NCBI GenBank assembly: GCA_002364555.1
Contig: DEYM01000063.1
Span: 1,535 to 37,564 of the forward strand
Source of the DNA: Phycisphaerales bacterium UBA3158
Lineage (GTDB): Bacteria > Planctomycetota > Phycisphaerae > Phycisphaerales > SM1A02
Reading direction: 5' to 3'
Length of the DNA: 36,030 bases
Below are positions 1 through 8,330 of this stretch, one piece after another (within the stretch, counting starts at the first letter, position 1; each line of letters opens with the position of its first letter). The position numbers were made by a program, and so were the translations under genes. The notes beneath the pieces were generated by a model. The model had not been told where the DNA came from. It did not search any database and saw nothing but the letters and a program-made list of their open reading frames with translations.

Positions 1-346
1 GGTGCTTGAAAGGTGCTTGAAAGGGGTCTGGCGTTTCCTTGGAGCTCTAACCCCTATGTTTGAGCTTGCATACGGGTCGCTTTCTGGCACCTTAAAAGGG
101 TGATCCAATCAAGGATTTGAGTCATTCATGGAGATCTTCGGGGGTCATTGAATGGTTCCAGGCACCATTCGGTTGCATCACATGGCGGTGATTCAGCGAA
201 TTTGTGTATATCAGGAGTGTATTCAACACCGTTGAATGCCCAGAGAGGCCAAGCCGTCATCTTATCGATGCTGCGGGGAGACTTGGCGAGATCCCAACCA
301 TGTCGCCCATTCGGACGACATACCAAAGAGAGTGAAAGAAGCAGAC
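1..346. other. Left-edge non-coding region
   Basis: No convincing gene is visible here. The short open frames in it have no recognisable protein character. The first 22 bases are two exact copies of an 11-base unit (GGTGCTTGAAA). The stretch around 200-235 is more AT-rich (it contains TGTATATC and GTATTC) and may hold the promoter of the peptidase gene that starts at 347, but I could not match a -35/-10 pair with normal spacing. Any upstream gene lies outside the window. Confidence 0.5.
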
Positions 347-3300
347 ATGCAGACAACCAGTAGATTTGCCTTGGCATTGACCATTGGTGCGAGCGCATTC
401 GCAGGATTGGCGATGGCCGCATCGCCATCGGTTCTTCAGAAGGAGGCCGCCGCCAGGCAGTTCCGTCTGGACAATCCAAATGCACGCATCATGAACCAGT
501 TCGACAAGCCTCACAAGATCGCCGCCAAGAGAATCTCGACTGGTGCAACCGCTTTGCAGTCCGCCAACAACGCGCTCCAGTCGGTGTCGACCATGCTTGG
601 TGTCGATCCCGCTGAGTTCATCGAAGTGGGCCCGTTTCCCAATGGTGTGCACAGCATCCAGCTGGGCTATCAGCCCGCTTCCGGTGAATACAAGTTCACC
701 AGCGTCTACTGGAAGCAGACCGCCGATGGCCTGCCCGTCTACGACACGCGTTTGAGCGTTCTGGTTCGCAACGTCCAGGATTATCCAGCCGTGTACGTCA
801 CATCGAACCTTCGCGACGTCGGTGGATTCAAGGCAATGGAAAGCCTCCGTCCCGACAGGTCCATGGCCCAGGGTGCCGCTGCCAGGCGGCTCGGTGTGGG
901 GTCGACCATCTCGGACCCCGAGATCGTCTGCTTCGCCGGTGTCGAGGACATGAAAATGTCGCCACGCACCGCGATGGTCTTCGATGCTGAAAACGGATCC
1001 AAGTCGGACTCGACCTTCAGGAAATTCCTCCTCATCGTCGATCTCGAGACCGGTGCCATCCTTCATGAGGACAATCGCATCGTTCATGCCGCACCTGTCA
1101 CCGGCGACGTGAAAGCGTTGACGACACCGGGCTCCAGCGCGGACGAATGTGAAGACGAGGTTCCGACCCCGATGCCCTACGTTCAGGTGACCGGTGGCGG
1201 CAACTCAGCCTACACGGATGCCAGCGGCAATTTCTCCCTTCCCAATTCGGGCACTGTGAATGTCACGGCCGGCGTCTCCGGCCAGTACTACACGGTCAAC
1301 AACCAGGTTGGTGCCGAGACCTCCGCCTCGGCGACCATTCCCAACGGCGGTACCGGTTCCATTCTCCTCAACGAGGCCAATAACGACGAGGCGACACGAG
1401 CACAGGTCAACGCCTATGTCGAGGCCAACAAGATCAGGGACTACCTCCTCCAGATGGTTCCGGCCTTCCCGGTCATCAGCAGCGAGACCTCCTTCCCGAT
1501 CAATGTCATGGTCAGCGGTTCTTGCAACGCCTTCTACGACTATTCCTCGGTCAACTTCTATCCGGCCGGTGGTGGTTGCAACAACACATCCTTCAGTGCC
1601 GTCGTCCATCATGAAGTGGGTCACCATGTGGTGGCCAGCGGTGGTTCGGGGCAGGGATCCTACGGCGAAGGCTTCGGTGATATCTGCGGCATCTCCATCA
1701 CTGGTGATCCGCAGCTGGCCAGAGGCTTCTTCCAGGGCGATTGCGCCAACGGCATTCGAAACGCCGACAACGACTTCCAGTATCCATGTTCCGGTGGATC
1801 ATCCGTCCATTACTGCGGCCAGCTGCTCTCAGCCTGCTTCTACGACATGCTCGGAACGATGTCCGCCTATCCAAATGGAAACGACATCGTCTCCCGTCTG
1901 TTCTTCGAATCGGTGACCCAGCACTCGGGTGTGTCCATCGATCCCACGATCACGCTCGACATACTCGTTCTCGATGACGATGACGGCAATCTGGACAATG
2001 GAACGCCACACAGTGTCGAGATCCTCGAGGCGATGGCGCTCCACAGCATGGATGAGCTCCCTGAGCCGCTCAGCAATGACTTCTGCAGTAATGCCATCGT
2101 CGTGACGGACGGTTCGACGTCCATCTCGACCGTGGGTGCGCTGTCCGATTCGGACGACTACTCGGATGGTCTGTGCCCCGACACCTACCTTGGAACGATG
2201 GATGCCGACGTCTGGTTCACCTATGAGGCCTGCGAAAGCGGCACCATGACGGTGAGTACCTGCGATACGGTGAGCTTCGACTCGAGCATCGTGGTCTACG
2301 AAGGTGAATGCGGCAACAAGACCCAGGTCGCCTGCAACGGTGATGGTGCCGGTTGTGGCAGTTACACCTCTTCGATCACGTTCAATGCCAGCCAGGGTTC
2401 GCGTTACCTCATCCGCGTGGGTGGCTACGACGCCAGCTCCACGGGAAGCGGCAATCTCATAATCGACGGTCCGGCCGACGGGCCTCCGTGCGACACCCCG
2501 GTCGTCATCACGATTCCAAGTCTCCCTGATCTGATCGATCCAGCTGGCGGCACGACCATGAGCGTCACGATCGCTCCAGGCGACTCCCAGCCCGAGACCG
2601 ATACGGCCATGCTCATGTATCGCAGCAACGGAGGTGACTGGCTTTCATCACAGATGGTGCCAGCTGGTGGAGACGACTACACGGCCACCTTCCCTTCGAT
2701 GGAATGCGGTTCAGTCGACTTCTACATCAGCGTCATGGTCGGCGGACTTCCTCCATTCGAGGTCACGCTACCAAGCAGTGGTCAGGACCTTCCCTACACC
2801 AAGCCCGTGTACACCGATCTCGAAGTGGCCTTCGATGACAACTTCCAGAGTGATCTGGGCTGGAGTGTCGACAATGGTGCCACGACAGGCAACTGGGAAC
2901 GTACGACGCCATCCAACGGTGGTGCACGATGCGACAATCCCAACGATGCCGATGGTTCAGGAGTCTGCTACCTGACAGGCAACGGTGTCGATGAGGACCT
3001 CGATGGCGGATCGACGACCCTGACCTCGCCGGTGATCTCCTGCACGTCGGGAAGCACGCTTTCCTACTGGCGATGGTTCGCCAACAACTGTGGTTCTAAT
3101 GCCAACAGCGACACCATGGAGATAGACATCTCCTACGACGGTGGCGCGAGTTGGTCCAATCTGGAGACGGTCGGCCCTGTCAACGAGGCCGGTGGTGGTT
3201 GGTTCAATCCAAGCTTCGTTCTGACCGATGTCCCCAATGGATCGATCGTCCTGCGTTTCATCGCCAACGACCTCGATCCGGGATCCGTGGTCGAAGCAGC

Positions 3301-3508
3301 TGTAGACGGCATCAAGGTCGAACGACCGGTCTGCAACGATTCGCCCGAGTGCCCAGGCGACTTCGATGGCAATGGTGTCATCGACGTGAACGATCTGCTC
3401 TTCGTGATCGGTGCCTATGGAACGCCCGATGGCGATGCCAACGGTGACGGGGCCACGAATGTCGACGACATTCTCTCCATCATCAACCTGTATGGTTCAG
3501 CCTGCTGA
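347..3508 (+). CDS. Secreted zinc metallopeptidase (gluzincin/M36-like) with dockerin-like C-terminus
   Basis: Predicted exported protease of 1053 residues. Seen: a signal peptide at residues 1-24 (hydrophobic ALALTIGASAFAGLAMA), a propeptide resembling the fungalysin/thermolysin FTP domain (roughly 60-170), and a zinc motif HEVGH at 422-426 followed by GEGFGD with E441 as the likely third ligand. The middle has a PPC-like beta domain (about 600-710, DADVWFTY start). A jelly-roll-like region follows around 860-985. A double EF-hand repeat at 1002-1053 (DFDGNGVIDVNDL, DANGDGATNVDDI) resembles type I dockerin. The spacing from HEXXH to the Glu is shorter than in classical M36 or M4, so the family is uncertain. 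The start at 347 was chosen because the signal peptide begins there; the frame stays open upstream to 236. It is monocistronic, with its own terminator. Planctomycete dockerin-like tails are common and do not imply a cellulosome. Confidence 0.85.
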   Translation: MQTTSRFALALTIGASAFAGLAMAASPSVLQKEAAARQFRLDNPNARIMNQFDKPHKIAAKRISTGATALQSANNALQSVSTMLGVDPAEFIEVGPFPNGVHSIQLGYQPASGEYKFTSVYWKQTADGLPVYDTRLSVLVRNVQDYPAVYVTSNLRDVGGFKAMESLRPDRSMAQGAAARRLGVGSTISDPEIVCFAGVEDMKMSPRTAMVFDAENGSKSDSTFRKFLLIVDLETGAILHEDNRIVHAAPVTGDVKALTTPGSSADECEDEVPTPMPYVQVTGGGNSAYTDASGNFSLPNSGTVNVTAGVSGQYYTVNNQVGAETSASATIPNGGTGSILLNEANNDEATRAQVNAYVEANKIRDYLLQMVPAFPVISSETSFPINVMVSGSCNAFYDYSSVNFYPAGGGCNNTSFSAVVHHEVGHHVVASGGSGQGSYGEGFGDICGISITGDPQLARGFFQGDCANGIRNADNDFQYPCSGGSSVHYCGQLLSACFYDMLGTMSAYPNGNDIVSRLFFESVTQHSGVSIDPTITLDILVLDDDDGNLDNGTPHSVEILEAMALHSMDELPEPLSNDFCSNAIVVTDGSTSISTVGALSDSDDYSDGLCPDTYLGTMDADVWFTYEACESGTMTVSTCDTVSFDSSIVVYEGECGNKTQVACNGDGAGCGSYTSSITFNASQGSRYLIRVGGYDASSTGSGNLIIDGPADGPPCDTPVVITIPSLPDLIDPAGGTTMSVTIAPGDSQPETDTAMLMYRSNGGDWLSSQMVPAGGDDYTATFPSMECGSVDFYISVMVGGLPPFEVTLPSSGQDLPYTKPVYTDLEVAFDDNFQSDLGWSVDNGATTGNWERTTPSNGGARCDNPNDADGSGVCYLTGNGVDEDLDGGSTTLTSPVISCTSGSTLSYWRWFANNCGSNANSDTMEIDISYDGGASWSNLETVGPVNEAGGGWFNPSFVLTDVPNGSIVLRFIANDLDPGSVVEAAVDGIKVERPVCNDSPECPGDFDGNGVIDVNDLLFVIGAYGTPDGDANGDGATNVDDILSIINLYGSAC

Positions 3509-3533
3509 GGCAGGACCACATGACTGATGCGAC

Positions 3534-3567
3534 AGCGGCCCGGGAGTCTCTCCCGGGCCGCTTTTTC
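3534..3567 (+). terminator. Rho-independent terminator of the peptidase gene
   Basis: A perfect 12-bp stem (AGCGGCCCGGGA at 3534-3545, TCCCGGGCCGCT at 3551-3562) with a 5-base loop, followed by a T run. It lies 25 bases after the peptidase stop. There is no T run on the other strand, so it should not terminate the convergent HD gene. Confidence 0.93.
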
Positions 3568-3583
3568 GTTGTGCTTGTCCGTC

Positions 3584-5905
3584 TCAGCTGGCCGTGGCGT
3601 TCTCGATGTCGGGTTGATCCACGATGTCGTCGTTGTTCTCGGCTTCCGGATAGGCGATTCGGCCGTGATAGATGGCCGTGACCCTGGCCGTGATCGCGAT
3701 CTGTATCGCATCGAGTTCCCGAAACGTCAGCGAGCACTCGTCGAACTGACCGTCCATCAATCGTTTTCGAGCCAGTTCCCTGACGAGATTCTCGATCTGG
3801 GCCGGCTTGGGGTCGCCCATGGCCCGGGTGGCCGACTCGACGCAGTCGCTGAGCATGAGGATGGCGGCTTCCTTGGTCCGAGGTCGCGGTCCGGGGTATC
3901 GGAATTCGATCTCATCGACCGCTTCACGTCCCTCGTCCTCCGCCTTCTGTCGTTCGGCGTGATAGAAGTATTCGACCAGAGTGGAACCATGATGGGACTC
4001 GACGAAATGGATGATCTCCCGAGGCAGATGGTATTCCTTGGCCAGTTCGATGCCATCCTTGACATGTCCGATGATGACCAGCAGGCTCATTGCGGGAGAG
4101 AGCTTGTCGTGGAGATTGTCCCCTGGCTGCTGATTCTCCACGAAGTACATCGGCTTGTTCATCTTGCCGATGTCGTGATACAGCGCCCCGACGTAGATCA
4201 GAAGACTGTCGGCACCGATGGCGTCCGCCGCGGCTTCCGCGATGTGGGCTACCTGGAGAGAGTGGTTGTAGGTTCCCGGTGCACGCTGCTGGAGCTGCTG
4301 GAGAAGTGGTCTTCGAGGATCCCGCAGTTCGGCAAGCGTCATGCCCGTGGTGATTCCGAACACCTGCTCGATGCTTGGGAGGATTCCAAGCACGAGGAAG
4401 CCGATGGCCAGACTGGCGACGGCGGATTGGATCGCCTGCAGCGTGACCTGGCCCCAGGCTTCGAAGATCTGAGGCAGCTCGATCATGTTCAGCACGACGC
4501 AGCCGACGGCCAGAACGACCGCCGTGACAAGAGAGGCCCTGATCAATGAATTGCGATGACGAACCTCCGTGATCTGGGCGATCATGGCACCCACGCCCGC
4601 CATCATGAGGATGTACCAGCCGATGCCTTCCTGGAGCGCCATCGTCGCAATGGCGGCCTGGATGCCACCTATGAACACGGCCAGTCGACGATCGTAGGCG
4701 AGACGTACCACCACGACCGTGAAGAGAAGTGGGGCAACCGTGGCGGCAAAGAGAAAGGCCGGGGCCTCGACTGATATCCACGTCGTCACCGCAAGCATGG
4801 CGGCGATCAGGAAGCACAGTGCGATCAGCCTGATCGGGTTTCGGCCGATTCTCTCATGCGAACTCACCGCATAGGCGGCCATGAAGATGGAGAGAATCGC
4901 CAGAAACATGACGATTCCGATTCTGGGAAGCCATCGCTGGATCACGCTGCCGGAATTGCCGAAGTACACCGCTTCCTGAATGGCTGCGTCAATCTTCTCG
5001 GCGGTTATCTCCTCGCCTCTTTTCCAGATGATGTCGCCCTTGGCATGCGTGTTGACGACAGGCTTGACTCCGGCGGATCGCTCCTGGCGAAGTCGATCGG
5101 TTTCGGCTTCATCGAGCATGATCGTGGGTTGCCCATCACGGGCGATTCTTCCCGCGATGGTGGGGATGATCGCTTCCGGAAAGCCGACTCTCGATACCGC
5201 CTGCCTGAGTCGCTCGGGTGGATTGGTCGCATTGAGCTGCTTGGTGGAAGTGGACTCGCCCGCCAGTGTGAGGGTGCGTCCATCGGGCATCTGCAACTGT
5301 CGACGATTCGGAGCCGTCAGCTGGTAGATCATGTATTCCTGATCCTCCAGCAGCGCCAGATTCCTCAATTCGATCTCCACAAGCTGCTGTACCCACTGTT
5401 GCCACTGTGCGGTCGCTTCGCCTTCGACGGTCATGTCCTGGAGAATGGAGAGCGCGAATTCATTCAGCTGATACTGGTCCTGAAGCTCGCTGGCCAGGAC
5501 ATTCGGGTCGGTCTGGCCCGAGACGGCTGTCGGCAGGCCACTCAGCGAGGCCTGCAGGCGATCAAGAAGATCATCGTTGATCGCATAGATTCGGGGTGCG
5601 TTCTCGGCAGCCTCCTGACGCTTGGCATTGGTGGCATCGACGTCCTCGACCTCGAAATCGAGGCGATTGAGTCTGGTCTCGCTCACGAACTGTCCCACTC
5701 GGACCAGCAACTGTTCCCGTGACCAGATCACGAGCAGGCTCAGCAGCACCAGAAAACCGAAGATGATGAAGGCTGTTCGGATGAAATCCGGACGAAGCAT
5801 CGCCTGCCTGATGGCCGTCGTGGGTTTGGGCAGGTTCCTTCTGAGTTCCTGCCGTCGTTGTTCGGAACGGCTGGATGAGGATTTCGATCGGATGGGCTTC
5901 GCCAT
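3584..5905 (-). CDS. 7TM-HD family phosphodiesterase (PgpH-like, probable c-di-AMP hydrolase)
   Basis: Membrane phosphohydrolase of 773 residues. The layout is that of the 7TMR-HD family: a basic cytoplasmic N-terminus, a first membrane segment near residues 30-55 (FIIFGFLVLLSLLVIW), and a large extracytoplasmic domain (about 60-330). A cluster of hydrophobic helices (about 335-520) and a C-terminal HD domain follow. The HD metal ligands are visible as H548 (YNHSLQVAH) and H577-D578 (YHDIGK). Known members of this architecture (PgpH, YqfF) hydrolyse cyclic di-AMP; substrate assignment here is by family only. The ATG at 5905 (MAKPIRSK) was preferred over an in-frame upstream start at 6001, because the extra 32 residues look non-conserved and would run into the space before the divergent lipoprotein gene. 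Its 3' end faces the peptidase terminator. Confidence 0.88.
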   Translation of the reverse strand: MAKPIRSKSSSSRSEQRRQELRRNLPKPTTAIRQAMLRPDFIRTAFIIFGFLVLLSLLVIWSREQLLVRVGQFVSETRLNRLDFEVEDVDATNAKRQEAAENAPRIYAINDDLLDRLQASLSGLPTAVSGQTDPNVLASELQDQYQLNEFALSILQDMTVEGEATAQWQQWVQQLVEIELRNLALLEDQEYMIYQLTAPNRRQLQMPDGRTLTLAGESTSTKQLNATNPPERLRQAVSRVGFPEAIIPTIAGRIARDGQPTIMLDEAETDRLRQERSAGVKPVVNTHAKGDIIWKRGEEITAEKIDAAIQEAVYFGNSGSVIQRWLPRIGIVMFLAILSIFMAAYAVSSHERIGRNPIRLIALCFLIAAMLAVTTWISVEAPAFLFAATVAPLLFTVVVVRLAYDRRLAVFIGGIQAAIATMALQEGIGWYILMMAGVGAMIAQITEVRHRNSLIRASLVTAVVLAVGCVVLNMIELPQIFEAWGQVTLQAIQSAVASLAIGFLVLGILPSIEQVFGITTGMTLAELRDPRRPLLQQLQQRAPGTYNHSLQVAHIAEAAADAIGADSLLIYVGALYHDIGKMNKPMYFVENQQPGDNLHDKLSPAMSLLVIIGHVKDGIELAKEYHLPREIIHFVESHHGSTLVEYFYHAERQKAEDEGREAVDEIEFRYPGPRPRTKEAAILMLSDCVESATRAMGDPKPAQIENLVRELARKRLMDGQFDECSLTFRELDAIQIAITARVTAIYHGRIAYPEAENNDDIVDQPDIENATAS

Positions 5906-6032
5906 TTGGGGGAGGGTTCCAGTGTGATCTGTGGAAAACGAGAATCGTCTTCTTCTATCGGTCGAATTCTGTTCGTATCCAGCATGTCTTGCACGTGACA
6001 CTGCTCATGGGCACGTGGTAGGGTGGTCCGCA

Positions 6033-6665
6033 ATGGGCATGATGATCTCCGAGCCACAGCCTGAGTCAAGTCCGAGGCCTCTAAAGTCGGCTTCAAGGCT
6101 GTTTTTGCTGTTCGCATGCCTTTCTGCACTGGTAGGTTGCCAATCCGGACCGCCGCCTGCTCCGGCTTCAGATCATGTCTTGAGTGAATCACAGATCAGC
6201 CAAACCATGTTGTTGCTGGAAACCGTCGCTCAAGAGAGTCCCGATTCACCTCGGGTTGCACTTGACCTGCTCCCTTCCGACGGAATTCGATGGGGCACCA
6301 TCCAGGATGCCGTTGCTCATGCCGTTGCCGTTGCGGATCTCCAGATGGCCATCACCCAGACCATCAAGGTCTCTGAAAACGAGAAGACGTTCTATCTGAT
6401 CGATTCACATGCATGGCCCTCGAGAATCACCGTGAGAAGAATCGATGAGCAGCCGGGAGTCGAGGTGGAAGTCCTCATGGGTCCGGACCCTCTTCGAAAG
6501 CGTCGTCAAGTCGCCGCTCGGGATGTCGCTGGTCGAGTGCTTGATTCCATCCGTCTCTACGGTCGAATCAAGAGGCTTGATCCGTACGAGATCCACATGA
6601 CCCCACGAAGAGTGATCTCCCCGATGACTCGTGAGGCGCCTCCGGAAAAGCCGTCGAGCCCCTGA
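6033..6665 (+). CDS. Predicted lipoprotein of unknown function
   Basis: I do not recognise the family. The protein of about 210 residues begins with a basic stretch, then a hydrophobic segment ending in the lipobox LVGC (cysteine near residue 36), so it should be processed by signal peptidase II and lipid-anchored. The mature part starts Pro-rich, then reads as a soluble alpha/beta protein with many charged residues (for example VEVLMGPDPLRKRRQ and RLYGRIKRLDP), and ends in a Pro-rich tail. Several ATGs lie close together (6033, 6039, 6042), none with a clear Shine-Dalgarno. The gene ends 21 bases before the next coding region, so the two may be co-transcribed. Confidence 0.75.
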   Translation: MGMMISEPQPESSPRPLKSASRLFLLFACLSALVGCQSGPPPAPASDHVLSESQISQTMLLLETVAQESPDSPRVALDLLPSDGIRWGTIQDAVAHAVAVADLQMAITQTIKVSENEKTFYLIDSHAWPSRITVRRIDEQPGVEVEVLMGPDPLRKRRQVAARDVAGRVLDSIRLYGRIKRLDPYEIHMTPRRVISPMTREAPPEKPSSP

Positions 6666-6674
6666 ACGGATTCG

Positions 6675-6680
6675 TATACT
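6675..6680 (+). promoter_or_regulatory. Possible -10 box (TATACT) directly before a GTG start
   Basis: TATACT lies 6 bases before the GTG at 6687. A transcript starting about 7 bases after this box would begin at the start codon, i.e. be leaderless. No good -35 is seen at normal spacing, so this is only a candidate. Confidence 0.3.
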
Positions 6681-6686
6681 CGAGTC

Positions 6687-8330
6687 GTGTTCTTCACGCT
6701 CTTCATCCTGCTTCTGGGACAGGTCTCGTTCTTCGATGAACTCGAGCCGCTCTATCCCGATGCGAACTCCGGAGATGGTTCGATCGTCTGGCAGTCCGAT
6801 GTCGCGATCGACACGCCCGCTGGCGTGCATGTTCTGATTGATCGCTCACGATTCAATCCCTCCCGGCTCACGGTACGAGATCTTGATGGAAAGCCCGTCG
6901 ATGGAATCGACATCTGCAGACTTCATGATGTGCCCGTCGAGGAGAACACGGGTCTCGACAGTCGTACGGAACAGTTCAAGGGCGATCCGAATCCACATGT
7001 GATTCGCAGGGCGCCTTTCAGGATCTACGAGGCGATCGAGCCGCTGGATGCCGAGGACGCCTCGGTGGAACTGGATGACAAGCAGGGCCCGATCGCGCTT
7101 CGAGTGACGTTCCAGTCACCGGTCGCGGGAGTTCATGATCTGCAGCTGGTCTTCGATGACGAGACCGACAGCAGGACACTTCCATGGCGAATAGAGGTCC
7201 ATGACTGGAAGCCGGATGCTCCGGGGCTGGAGTCGTTTGGGTACACGAACTGGTTCAGTCCATCGGTGGTCGCCAAGGAGCATGACGTGGCCCTCTGGTC
7301 GGAGTCCTTCTGGCCGATTCTTCAGGAGTATGCCCGCTTGATGGCACGATCGGGGCAGAACACCTTCTGGATGAAATGGCCTGATTTCTTCCAGCGGCAA
7401 GATGATCGCTGGACGCTCGACGAGAAGAGACTGGATCGATACATCAGGACCTTCTTCGATGCGGGGCTTGTTCGAATCGAGGGTGCGCCCATCGCCAGAC
7501 GTCCCGGCGGGGACTGGTCGAGCGGGACACTCGAGCTGTCGATTCCCGTCCTGCCGGCTGAATCGGAACAGGGACTGGAATCCCTTCGGGACATGGCCGG
7601 TCAGCTCCGGCAGTTCATGGAGCAGCGTGGCTGGATGGATCGGTGGATACAACACATCGCCGATGAGCCGACGGATGTGAATGCGAAGGCCTACAGCCAG
7701 CTGTCGACGCAGCTGAAGGATGTGATTCCAGGCGTTCCGATCGTCGAGGCCACGATGTCCCGTGAATTGATCGGAGCGGTGGACATCTGGTGCCCTCAGG
7801 TTCACAAGTATCAGCAGAATCGCGCGTTCTTTCTGGAGAGGCAGGCTCAAGGTGATGAAGTCTGGACCTATGTCTGTCTCGTTCCCGGTGGACCATGGTT
7901 GAACCGTCTCATGGATCAGGAAAGGCTGCGGTCGGTCTACTTCGCCTGGGCAGCGGAACGATTCGGGGTCCAGGGTTTCCTGCACTGGGGGCTCAACCAC
8001 TACAAGGCCGATCCCTTCGAGCAATCGGTCGTCGATCATCCAGCCATGCCAGGTACCACCAACAAGCTTCCGGCAGGTGACACGCATGTCGTGTTTCCCG
8101 GTCCGAAAGGGCCCTGGTCGAGTACCCGTCTGGAAGCGCAGCGAATAGGCATGGAGGATCTCTCCGCGCTACGATCGCTGAGACGCCGTGATCCAGAGGC
8201 GGCTGATGCGATGGTGGCCCGCCTCTTTCGTGGTTATGACGATTGGGAACCGGATGTGGAGGCGTACCGAGCCGTTCGCGCCCAGCTTCTCAGGCAAGTG
8301 GCCCTCGAGGAATCATCCTCCAACCGGTGA
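6687..8330 (+). CDS. GH123/DUF4091-like glycoside hydrolase
   Basis: Predicted secreted sugar hydrolase of 547 residues. The N-terminus is hydrophobic (FFTLFILLLGQ) like a short signal peptide, but it lacks the usual basic residues. An N-terminal beta region (about 20-180) is followed by a TIM-barrel-like region. The motif HIADEP puts an Asp-Glu pair at 326-327, matching the catalytic Asp-Glu of GH123 beta-N-acetylgalactosaminidases. The C-terminus (about 440-520, VVFPGPKGPWSSTRLEAQR, then MEDLSALR) matches the DUF4091 pattern. The true substrate is unknown. Translation must begin at or after the GTG at 6687, because no earlier start exists in this frame. The last 18 bases overlap the 3' end of gatA on the opposite strand. 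Confidence 0.82.
   Translation: MFFTLFILLLGQVSFFDELEPLYPDANSGDGSIVWQSDVAIDTPAGVHVLIDRSRFNPSRLTVRDLDGKPVDGIDICRLHDVPVEENTGLDSRTEQFKGDPNPHVIRRAPFRIYEAIEPLDAEDASVELDDKQGPIALRVTFQSPVAGVHDLQLVFDDETDSRTLPWRIEVHDWKPDAPGLESFGYTNWFSPSVVAKEHDVALWSESFWPILQEYARLMARSGQNTFWMKWPDFFQRQDDRWTLDEKRLDRYIRTFFDAGLVRIEGAPIARRPGGDWSSGTLELSIPVLPAESEQGLESLRDMAGQLRQFMEQRGWMDRWIQHIADEPTDVNAKAYSQLSTQLKDVIPGVPIVEATMSRELIGAVDIWCPQVHKYQQNRAFFLERQAQGDEVWTYVCLVPGGPWLNRLMDQERLRSVYFAWAAERFGVQGFLHWGLNHYKADPFEQSVVDHPAMPGTTNKLPAGDTHVVFPGPKGPWSSTRLEAQRIGMEDLSALRSLRRRDPEAADAMVARLFRGYDDWEPDVEAYRAVRAQLLRQVALEESSSNR

Noticed and set aside
236..346. Longer N-terminus of the metallopeptidase
   Set aside because: The signal peptide begins at 347; the added residues would disrupt export.
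5906..6001. Longer N-terminus of the HD phosphodiesterase
   Set aside because: The extra 32 residues look unstructured and there is no better ribosome site.
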